This document shows positions 1-5,955 of a stretch of 17,575 nt of DNA, in pieces. The DNA lies in assembly GCA_964418385.1 (NCBI GenBank), contig CAYQLH010000012.1, forward strand, positions 1 through 17,575, written 5' to 3'. The notes under the pieces are model-generated. The model was not told where the DNA came from. It made no database searches and was given only the letters and a program-made list of their open reading frames with translations. Every line of letters begins with the position of its first letter. The first letter of the stretch is position 1. The DNA is from RGIG2560 sp964418385 (GTDB taxonomy: Bacteria; Patescibacteriota; Microgenomatia; UBA1400; PJMF01). The position numbers were made by a program, and so were the translations under genes.

Positions 1-247
1 TGCCGATTTTGACAAATTGGATGCCATTGACCTTGATCTTTTTGCCATTGGCGAGGGAAGAGATAGCAGCCGTGGCGGCGTGGGCGGTAAAGGCTAATTT
101 ATTTGTTTTGAAAATATGCACTTTTGCGGGTACAATGCTCTCTCGCCAAGCTTCCCGAAAAGGTGCCCAAGATGCTAAGTTTGCAGACACGAAAATAAGC
201 ATATTTAAAATTGCCAGACAAATAACACACCATCCGCCTTTAAGCAT
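1..247 (-). CDS. Partial membrane-anchored or secreted protein, function unknown (N-terminal 82 residues)
   Basis: The minus strand reads open from an ATG at 247-245 to the window edge, so the C-terminus is missing. The first 82 residues begin MLKGGWCVICLAILNMLIFV, a short positively charged start followed by a hydrophobic stretch (about residues 6-22), then a possible signal-peptidase site near VSA. This fits a signal peptide or N-terminal anchor, so the rest should lie outside the cytoplasm. A purine-rich GAAAGG lies 6-8 bases before the ATG and could serve as a weak ribosome-binding site. Residues 53-82 (rich in Ala, then NGKKIKVNG) match no family I recognise. The plus-strand reading of the same bases looks like an antisense shadow because it lacks a start signal. 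The gene would be transcribed from the promoter at 489-499, giving a leader of about 235 nt that contains the RNA structure described separately. Confidence 0.6.
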   Translation of the reverse strand, partial: MLKGGWCVICLAILNMLIFVSANLASWAPFREAWRESIVPAKVHIFKTNKLAFTAHAATAAISSLANGKKIKVNGIQFVKIG

Positions 248-276
248 TGCTGCCCTTTCTTTAATATGTTTGATTG

Positions 277-481
277 CGTGAGAATAGCGCCACTGCAACG
301 AGAGAGCGAGCGACTCACTCACGGCTAGTACCAATTAACTTTTGGGATTCACCACAAAAGAACGATATCGTGAGTAAATGTCCCCCGCTCTATTCGGTTC
401 TTTTGCAGTTATTTATAAACTACTCTTTTCAGTTGTAAAAATCTTTTAGATTTCCCCTTTCGACGTTAATTGGTAACTAGC
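277..481 (-). ncRNA. Candidate structured RNA or structured 5' leader, family unknown
   Basis: Plus-strand positions 324-339 and 465-481 are inverted copies of each other (GCTAGTACCAATTAAC and GTTAATTGGTAACTAGC), forming a 16-bp helix with one bulged A. The minus-strand TATAAT at 494-489 predicts a transcript start near 482, exactly at the foot of this helix, so the minus strand is the likely transcribed one. Inside are a 9-bp helix (355-363 with 397-405), a 6-bp hairpin (439-453) and a competing 6-bp hairpin (339-344 with 355-360). Directly after the closing helix, 318-323 pairs with 277-282 (CGTGAG/CTCACG), with five more pairs inside. No U-run follows, so this may be the leader of the gene starting at 247 rather than a free RNA. 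I could not match it to 6S, SRP, RNase P, tmRNA, T-box or a known riboswitch core. Confidence 0.5.
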
Positions 482-488
482 GGTCACT

Positions 489-499
489 ATTATACCACA
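489..499 (-). promoter_or_regulatory. Extended -10 promoter TGTGGTATAAT
   Basis: Read on the minus strand this is a perfect TGTGN-TATAAT extended -10 element. No clear -35 box lies 17 bases upstream, as is common for extended -10 promoters. The predicted start is near 482, at the base of the RNA helix described for 324-481. Confidence 0.65.
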
Positions 500-612
500 A
501 AAATATTTATATGAGTGGGGAATTTGCGAGCATATCAAGTGTAACTATATCGAAGTTGGCGGCATTAAAAGGAGCAAAGTCTTTGGTGCGGGCGCTTTTT
601 GGGGCAAATTGC
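500..612. other. Gap between two divergent promoters, nothing recognised
   Basis: This stretch separates the minus-strand promoter at 489-499 from the plus-strand promoter region at 613-642. I see no credible coding frame, tRNA or repeat in it. A weak GC-rich patch followed by TTTTT (about 580-599) could be mistaken for a terminator, but it has no stable stem. Confidence 0.4.
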
Positions 613-642
613 TCATAAAAAGGCGAACTTTCGTGGTATAAT
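613..642 (+). promoter_or_regulatory. Promoter for the structured RNA and tRNA-Tyr
   Basis: TATAAT lies at 637-642, preceded by GTGG to give an extended -10 (TGG-TATAAT). Upstream, TCATAAAAAGGCG at 613-625 recurs at identical spacing before the TATAAT at 7468-7473. The predicted start is near 649. The tRNA begins 170 nt later, so the primary transcript would carry the folded segment 672-800 ahead of the tRNA. Confidence 0.65.
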
Positions 643-671
643 AACGGTGTTCTTTGAATATGGATGGCCGC

Positions 672-800
672 GCGTGGAAAAGGACGATTATTTTCCCGAA
701 TAGCTTTTTTACGGGCTCATGGATTGTTGGGTTAGCTCGAGGGCTAGCACACGTCCTGCCCACCTGGATGTTTCCAGGGAAAAGGGTTCCTTTTTCACGC
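672..800 (+). ncRNA. Candidate structured RNA upstream of tRNA-Tyr, family unknown
   Basis: GCGTGGAAAAGGA at 672-684 pairs with TCCTTTTTCACGC at 788-800 over 13 consecutive positions, with one G-U pair (677 with 795). Within it are three separate hairpins: CCCG/CGGG (695-698 with 712-715), GTTAGC/GCTAGC (731-736 with 743-748, one G-U) and CCTGGA/TCCAGG with a TGTT loop (763-778). The layout is a closed multibranch fold of 129 nt, starting about 23 nt after the predicted transcript start and ending 18 nt before tRNA-Tyr. A rival pairing AGGACG/CGTCCT (681-686 with 752-757) would disrupt the closing helix. It lacks the SRP GGAAGCAGC core, the RNase P core and a tmRNA tag. It may be a processed small RNA, or a leader cut off by RNase P when the tRNA is matured. 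Confidence 0.45.
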
Positions 801-818
801 CCGTTCATTGATACTCGT

Positions 819-901
819 GCTGGGTTACTCAAGTGGTCAACGAGGGCAGACTGTAAATCTGCTGCTTTAGGGCTACGGAGGTTCGAATCCTTCACCCAGC
901 A
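819..901 (+). tRNA. tRNA-Tyr (anticodon GUA)
   Basis: The acceptor arm GCTGGGT (819-825) pairs with ACCCAGC (894-900), with discriminator A901. The anticodon stem GCAGA/TCTGC (846-850 and 858-862) frames the loop CTGTAAA, with GTA at 853-855, which reads tyrosine codons UAU and UAC. The T arm has the TTCGAAT loop with stem GGAGG/CCTTC. The 14-nt variable region (863-876) makes it a class II tRNA, as expected for bacterial tRNA-Tyr. The bases after the discriminator are CCG, so the CCA end is not encoded and must be added by a nucleotidyltransferase. It is transcribed from the 637-642 promoter and ends before the terminator at 953-975. Confidence 0.95.
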
Positions 902-952
902 CCGAAATTTAGCGTTTGCAAGCTTTGTTTTGCAAAGAACGTGCACCAGAAT

Positions 953-975
953 GCTTCTCACAGGGAAGCTTTTTT
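953..975 (+). terminator. Intrinsic terminator after tRNA-Tyr
   Basis: GCTTCTC (953-959) pairs with GGGAAGC (963-969) through seven pairs including one G-U, with an ACA loop, followed by six Ts (970-975). It lies 52 nt after the tRNA and would end the tRNA transcript before the converging efflux operon. A second inverted repeat just upstream, TTTGCAA/TTGCAAA (around 915-936), may add structure. Confidence 0.65.
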
Positions 976-1065
976 GGTGGAGAAAAGTGAAAGGTGCCAA
1001 AGAGTCAAGCGACAAACAAGACGAAAGTGACGGTTTTAGCGAAAACGCTGTTTTATGGGATTAGA

Positions 1066-4000
1066 TTAGCGAGACATCGCCTCCAGACGTTGGCGCCAAC
1101 GCTCATCAGAATCGTGATGATGGCGCGGCTCAAACATCAAAACAAACAGAGCGGGGATATAAAGCAGTAAGAGAATTCCCGAGAAAGTCAAACCGCAAAT
1201 AATCGTTCCTCCCAAACCTTGCCAAAGTGGATCAGAAAGAGTAATTGGTAGCAGACCAATAATGGTGGTCATTGATGTTAACAGAATCGGTTGTAAACGA
1301 GTCACACAACCATCCACCACGGCATCCATAAACTGTTTGCCTTCATCAAGATTTTGATTTATACGCTCGATAATCAGAATTGAGTTGTTGACCACAATGC
1401 CGAAAAGAGACAAAATGCCGATGATAGCGGGCAAATTTAACGTCCAACCGAGCAGCGCAAAATTGATAAACACGCCAGAAATTGCTACTGGAATGACACT
1501 CATGACGATAAAGGCTTTACGGAAAGAACGCAACTGGATAACCAAAGTAATCAAAATGAGGATAAATGCGACCACCATCGCTTTGGCGACATCAACTAAA
1601 GCGCTATTATTCGCATCTTGAGAGCCACTGACTTCGCGCGAATAACCAGCCGGTAAATCAAGTTCATTATCGATAAACTTTTCAAAGGCGCGGTTGATTT
1701 CTGTCGAAGAATAACCACTCTCGACAGTAGCATTCACTTGAACTGAATGTTTGTAATTGTAACGATAGATCGAAGCCATGCTGGGCTCGACACGGACATC
1801 ACCCAAGCTTTCAAGCGGCACATAACCAACGCCGCTGATCGGTATCTGGATACTATCCAAATTGGTAATATCCGGTTGGCCCTCTTGTTGCCGCAAAACA
1901 ATATCAGTATCCTTTTCGTCGTCATCTTTGAGTTTGAGTGAACCAAGCGTCCAACCGCTTAAGGTACTGCGCAACCACAACGCCAAACTCGAATTGCTCA
2001 AACCGTACTGTGTCACCAACTGGGCGTTAGGATAAAACACCAAGCGAATACTCGTAGAATCAAGATCTGAACGGACATCTACCACGCCTGGTTGTTGTTT
2101 AAGCCAAGTCACCATCGCTTCCGCTTTTTGTGCCAAAACATCTAGGTCGTCACCGATGATATACATAGACAAATCACTGCCACCGGTCGAAACTGTGCTC
2201 GACTCCTCGACTTCGATCGTACCGTAAGGATTGTTCTCCCAGCGTTTCCGGAAATCGCTCGCAGTCTGGATGGAACTAGATGTGCGCTGCTTTTCTGGGA
2301 CAAGATTGACTGTAAACAAAATCTTATTACCTGTGGCGCCGCCCATGACAGAACTACTCGTCGTCCGACCAACTTCAGCAGTGATGTATTCTAGTTCTGG
2401 CACTCCCTCAGCTATTTGCGGCAACAATTCGCGGGCAATACGATCAGCTTCGTCAGTGTTGGTCCCCACTGGCAGCGTCCACGTTACCTGGAAATAGTCC
2501 GCCTCTTCCTTGGGGAAAAACTCAGTGTGCACCCAGCCGATTAACGGTATTGAAAAAGCCGCGATTGTCAAAATCACAATACAGACAATCGTCGTCATGA
2601 TCGAATGACGCGTTCTAATAATCACCGAAATAATTTTCCGGTAACAGTTTTCTAACCAAGTAGTACTGATAAATCCTCTTTGGATGACGCGTACCAAGGC
2701 ATTTGATTTCGCGTTCACACTCCGCTCGCGTTTGATGCGCCGCCATTTCAGCCACCAGCTCCAGAGAATGAACACGAGCAACCACGCTACCAAGACAATT
2801 GGTATCAAGACCCAATTTTTTGGCAAGAAGAAAATCAATACCCCCGCAACAGTGACTAAAACCGCAGCCAAGAGGAATTTCTGAACACGCACGGGTAAGC
2901 GTGGTTCAAGAATATAAATACCCAGCGGTAAACTCAGCAAAAACGCCACCAAAGCTGACGCCACCATGGCAATCGTGACCACAATGCCGACGGGTTTTAT
3001 CATCTGTCCCATGATACCAGTCATGAGCACGAGCGGTAAAAACGCCCAAATCGTGGTGAGATTGGTGGAAAGCAAAGCGACAAAAAACTCTTTCCAGACG
3101 TCAACACCAGCTTGAAGCGCAGAGACGTTTTGATCGCGTCGCTCAAAGTAGCTCCGACTCAAAGCCGTCGTGACCACAATCGCATTATCTACCAGCATGC
3201 CGAGAGCGATCAAAAGACCAAAAAGAGTAATAAAGTTTAGCGTCATCCCGCCAAACATAATCCCGCCAAAAGTCACTAGCATCACAATCGGAATACTGAG
3301 GGCAGAAAGAGTGGCTTCCCGGATTCCCAAAAAGACAAACATCACCGCAAAAACCAGAGCGATAGTGGCATAGATATTATTGTATAATTTGTCAAAAGTG
3401 TTGTTAATTTCTTGCGCCATATCGGTAATATTTGACAATTCATATTGAGGATAAGCCTCCAGATCTGCTTCGACCACTCGGCGTGCCAACTGAGCATTGG
3501 CTTCGATATCGGCGCCAGCCGTCTTATAGACATTTAAAGTAATTACCTGTTTGATGGCGCCGTCATCACTGATTTGGTAAGAATTGGAATTTCCTGGGAC
3601 TTCTTGTTCGTAGATGTCGGCAATGTCAGCCAAACGATATTCCACGCCGTTGACAATCACGCTCATTGACCGCAGTGAATCGACATCGGTGACATCTTTT
3701 GCTAAAGAAACAGAATAAGCGCGCGTGTCTAAGTTAACAGCTCCAGCAGGAACGTTGGTGGTCGCCGCTGCAATACTGCTTGCCAACACGGTCGGATTCA
3801 CATTGTACTTAACAATTTTACTCTGATCCATGTGAACGACAATTTCCCGATCTTGGACACCCGTAATTTCTGCCCGATCGATCGTGGATTCACGTTCGAG
3901 ATCTTTTTTCAGCTGCTCCGCCACTCGCCGCAAACCCACTTTATCATCTCCGGTGATGGCAAAAGTCCACACTGGGAACTCATTAAAATCGGCCTTGATA

Positions 4001-4383
4001 ATCGTTGGATCTTTGGCGTTATCTGGTAGTTTGACAGTGTCGACTTTTTCTTTAACTTTGCGGGTGAGCTCGTCTACGTCCAGACCTTCCTTAAAGGTAA
4101 TGATGATCGCGGAAGCGTTCTCCATACTGGTCGAGCGGACATAATCAATTCCATTGACACCACGAATTTTATCCTCGAGTGGGACAGTGAGTAATTGCTC
4201 AACATCTTGCGGACTCGCTCCTGGCAAAACCGTTGAGACGAGAATGACTGGGATATTGATCGATGGCATTTGCTCACGTGGCAATGTCAACCAGGCCATC
4301 AAACCGACGCCAATAACGACGATGTAGCCAAAAAAGACCAAGCGTAAATTGCTAAGATAACTGGCAATCGCAGACTTCGACAT
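1066..4383 (-). CDS. RND-family efflux permease (HAE-1-like)
   Basis: This is a proton-driven inner-membrane transporter of the AcrB/MexB superfamily. It has 1105 residues, against about 1050 for AcrB. Signature parts are the N-terminal helix (15-34) followed by PREQMPSI (35-42), the PGASPQDVE porter-domain motif (54-62), the helix-4 motif GMLVDNAIVV (395-404), and the helix-10 motif FGIVVNNSILIIERI (994-1008). The helix-4 acidic pair of AcrB is Asp-Asn here (D399, N400), and the helix-10 lysine is Asn, as in many RND homologues outside Proteobacteria. Two extra hydrophobic stretches (about 502-520 and 524-545) lie between helices 6 and 7, followed by a basic segment. The start is set by GGAG nine bases upstream, inside the end of the preceding gene, which stops only six bases away. 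The two genes form one operon. No outer-membrane channel gene is nearby, and the substrate is unknown. Confidence 0.93.
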   Translation of the reverse strand: MSKSAIASYLSNLRLVFFGYIVVIGVGLMAWLTLPREQMPSINIPVILVSTVLPGASPQDVEQLLTVPLEDKIRGVNGIDYVRSTSMENASAIIITFKEGLDVDELTRKVKEKVDTVKLPDNAKDPTIIKADFNEFPVWTFAITGDDKVGLRRVAEQLKKDLERESTIDRAEITGVQDREIVVHMDQSKIVKYNVNPTVLASSIAAATTNVPAGAVNLDTRAYSVSLAKDVTDVDSLRSMSVIVNGVEYRLADIADIYEQEVPGNSNSYQISDDGAIKQVITLNVYKTAGADIEANAQLARRVVEADLEAYPQYELSNITDMAQEINNTFDKLYNNIYATIALVFAVMFVFLGIREATLSALSIPIVMLVTFGGIMFGGMTLNFITLFGLLIALGMLVDNAIVVTTALSRSYFERRDQNVSALQAGVDVWKEFFVALLSTNLTTIWAFLPLVLMTGIMGQMIKPVGIVVTIAMVASALVAFLLSLPLGIYILEPRLPVRVQKFLLAAVLVTVAGVLIFFLPKNWVLIPIVLVAWLLVFILWSWWLKWRRIKRERSVNAKSNALVRVIQRGFISTTWLENCYRKIISVIIRTRHSIMTTIVCIVILTIAAFSIPLIGWVHTEFFPKEEADYFQVTWTLPVGTNTDEADRIARELLPQIAEGVPELEYITAEVGRTTSSSVMGGATGNKILFTVNLVPEKQRTSSSIQTASDFRKRWENNPYGTIEVEESSTVSTGGSDLSMYIIGDDLDVLAQKAEAMVTWLKQQPGVVDVRSDLDSTSIRLVFYPNAQLVTQYGLSNSSLALWLRSTLSGWTLGSLKLKDDDEKDTDIVLRQQEGQPDITNLDSIQIPISGVGYVPLESLGDVRVEPSMASIYRYNYKHSVQVNATVESGYSSTEINRAFEKFIDNELDLPAGYSREVSGSQDANNSALVDVAKAMVVAFILILITLVIQLRSFRKAFIVMSVIPVAISGVFINFALLGWTLNLPAIIGILSLFGIVVNNSILIIERINQNLDEGKQFMDAVVDGCVTRLQPILLTSMTTIIGLLPITLSDPLWQGLGGTIICGLTFSGILLLLYIPALFVLMFEPRHHHDSDERWRQRLEAMSR

Positions 4384-4389
4384 TGCTTC

Positions 4390-5727
4390 TTACTCCAAAA
4401 ATAACATGGCGCTCGTGGTTGCCGTCGGGATCGCCAAAACTGGATAAGTGTTCGCGGCTGAATGTTGTTGCAGCGTATAGCTGACATGCTCACCATCCAT
4501 GAGGGTGTTATTTAAAATCACCTGATCACCATTGTCCAAGCCGCTTTCCACTGACACCAATGTGCCAATAACTGGGCCTAAAGTGACGCGTTTTTGTTTG
4601 GCAATCGGCTGGCGCTGATCGTCAAAGGCGATGACATAAACGTAAGCTGCCGTCTGTGTCTGATAAACCGCGTTCAACGGTAAAAGCAAACGACCGTCTT
4701 GTCTCGTGTCGAGCGGCAAATTGATATCCACGTAGGTACCGTTGGGCAAAAGTGCCGCTACTTCCGGATCTAAAGTCATCGTCAAATAATAGCTATTACC
4801 GGTAGTGGGTGTGGTGGGGAAAAAGTCCAGAGTGACATCGTAGCGGCGACCATCGTATTCAAACCACGCCGGAGCCGTCAACGACAAATTCCTGATGACG
4901 TTCTCTGGTACAGATAATTCCAACTTGACAGCACCAGCGTCAGATTTAATGATAGCGATGACTGAACCAGCCTGGACGATATCGCCCACTTTGACATTGA
5001 CTTTCTCGACACTACCCGCCACTGGCGTCGCCGGATACATTAAACTCGCTGCAATCTGGGCAGCAAAATAATCACTCTCGGCTTTATCTAAGCTTAACTG
5101 CTGTCCACGTTGTGTCATTTGTTCGCCAATTTGCAGGACTTCGGCATTTTGGAGACCTTTATACACGGTGTAAGCATCACCATTACCGTGAGTACCAGAG
5201 CCACCATTGGTTTCCCAGCGCGTCGTCCAAGCCACATTTTGGTTAAGTTCATAGTTGATATCATCAAGTTTCTCTTGGTCCCAAAAATTAGCATGCGTCA
5301 TCAGCCAATTTTTCTTGGCCAACTCGAGTTGTAAAGCGGAAGAATTTGCTCCTTGATAGTTACTAGAAAGCGAGGCTAACTGTTGCCCTCGGCGAACTTT
5401 TTTGCCTTCAGTGACGTTCACACGCTGCACCACCCCTGCAGTCTGAGCCACCACCGTGACCACCCCTTTATCGGTTACTTTGGCTTGAGTAGTCAAGTAA
5501 GCTTGACCCGGTTGATAGAGTTCGACGGCAGTAGTTTTCACGGCTTCGGGTTCTGTCGGTGCTTTCTCTTCGCGTAAATAATTTGCCAACCAAATTAAAG
5601 CAAAAAAACCTGCTAAGCCAATTAAGAAGATTACAAAAGAGAACTTTCGCAATATCCTGATAAAAAACTTCTCAGGTTTCTGCGTTGATTGATTATGATC
5701 GTTAATGTTTTTGTGACTTTTTTGCAT
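4390..5727 (-). CDS. RND periplasmic/membrane-fusion adaptor (HlyD/AcrA-like)
   Basis: This 445-residue adaptor couples to the RND permease. It has a basic N-terminus and one membrane helix (about 29-48), then split biotinyl/lipoyl halves (VVAQTAGVVQRVNVTEGKKV around 92-111, and PVAGSVEKVNVKVGDIVQAG around 235-254), then beta-barrel and membrane-proximal domains. The segment between the halves is short and carries a Gly-rich patch (GGSGTHGNG, about 175-183) instead of a long regular coiled-coil hairpin. I chose the ATG at 5727. The frame stays open upstream to a TTG at 5766, but that TTG is part of the TTGACA -35 box and the TATAAT lies inside the added codons. The predicted transcript start (about 5731) is within five bases of the ATG, so the message is nearly leaderless. 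The RND permease follows after six bases. Confidence 0.88.
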   Translation of the reverse strand: MQKSHKNINDHNQSTQKPEKFFIRILRKFSFVIFLIGLAGFFALIWLANYLREEKAPTEPEAVKTTAVELYQPGQAYLTTQAKVTDKGVVTVVAQTAGVVQRVNVTEGKKVRRGQQLASLSSNYQGANSSALQLELAKKNWLMTHANFWDQEKLDDINYELNQNVAWTTRWETNGGSGTHGNGDAYTVYKGLQNAEVLQIGEQMTQRGQQLSLDKAESDYFAAQIAASLMYPATPVAGSVEKVNVKVGDIVQAGSVIAIIKSDAGAVKLELSVPENVIRNLSLTAPAWFEYDGRRYDVTLDFFPTTPTTGNSYYLTMTLDPEVAALLPNGTYVDINLPLDTRQDGRLLLPLNAVYQTQTAAYVYVIAFDDQRQPIAKQKRVTLGPVIGTLVSVESGLDNGDQVILNNTLMDGEHVSYTLQQHSAANTYPVLAIPTATTSAMLFLE

Positions 5728-5737
5728 CAATCCGTAT

Positions 5738-5766
5738 ATTATACTACAAAAAGTGGTATTTGTCAA
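5738..5766 (-). promoter_or_regulatory. Sigma70-type promoter of the efflux operon
   Basis: On the minus strand, TTGACA (5766-5761), a 17-base spacer and TATAAT (5743-5738) form a consensus promoter. TGTAG precedes the -10. The predicted start near 5731 is only a few bases before the adaptor ATG at 5727. Confidence 0.8.
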
Positions 5767-5937
5767 GGGGAAGAAACGGACAGTGTCAATAATAATCTGA
5801 AATAATTACTTTTAGTCTGGTAACTTAACACCAACAATGAGGCTAACAATAATATTGAAAATATAGGTTAATAAATGAAGACACATAACTATTGTTTTTA
5901 CAGTTATTTTGACACTCACAAGCTAAAAACAGATTTT

Positions 5938-5948
5938 GGTGGTAAAAT
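5938..5948 (+). promoter_or_regulatory. Extended -10 promoter of mnmA
   Basis: TGG-TAAAAT with TAAAAT at 5943-5948 gives a predicted start near 5955, one base before the mnmA ATG at 5956. A TTGACA at 5909-5914 is 28 bases upstream, too far for normal spacing. Transcription probably relies on the extended -10, and the message would be leaderless. Confidence 0.5.
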
Positions 5949-5955
5949 ACGACTT

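Noticed and set aside
9..281. Plus-strand open frame of 90 codons
   Set aside because: It is antisense to the better-supported minus-strand frame with ATG at 247, a signal-like N-terminus and an upstream promoter; it has no start signal of its own.
281..353. Cobalamin-riboswitch-like words (GGTGAATCCC and GCCACTGCAACG)
   Set aside because: The two words lie on opposite strands and the rest of the B12-box core is absent.
277..800. Identity of the two RNA candidates as 6S, SRP, RNase P or tmRNA
   Set aside because: The SRP GGAAGCAGC loop, RNase P core words and a tmRNA tag frame are missing, and both folds are multibranched rather than the 6S rod. Only a covariance search could settle this.
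1038..1049. AGCG-AAAA-CGCT hairpin as a terminator of the efflux operon
   Set aside because: The stem is only four pairs and no U-run follows on the minus strand.
545..1064. Overlapping open frames on both strands across the tRNA region
   Set aside because: They run through tRNA-Tyr and its terminator and show no protein-family features.
3375..3392. TATAAT-like word inside the RND gene
   Set aside because: It lies within conserved coding sequence with no gene downstream in that direction.
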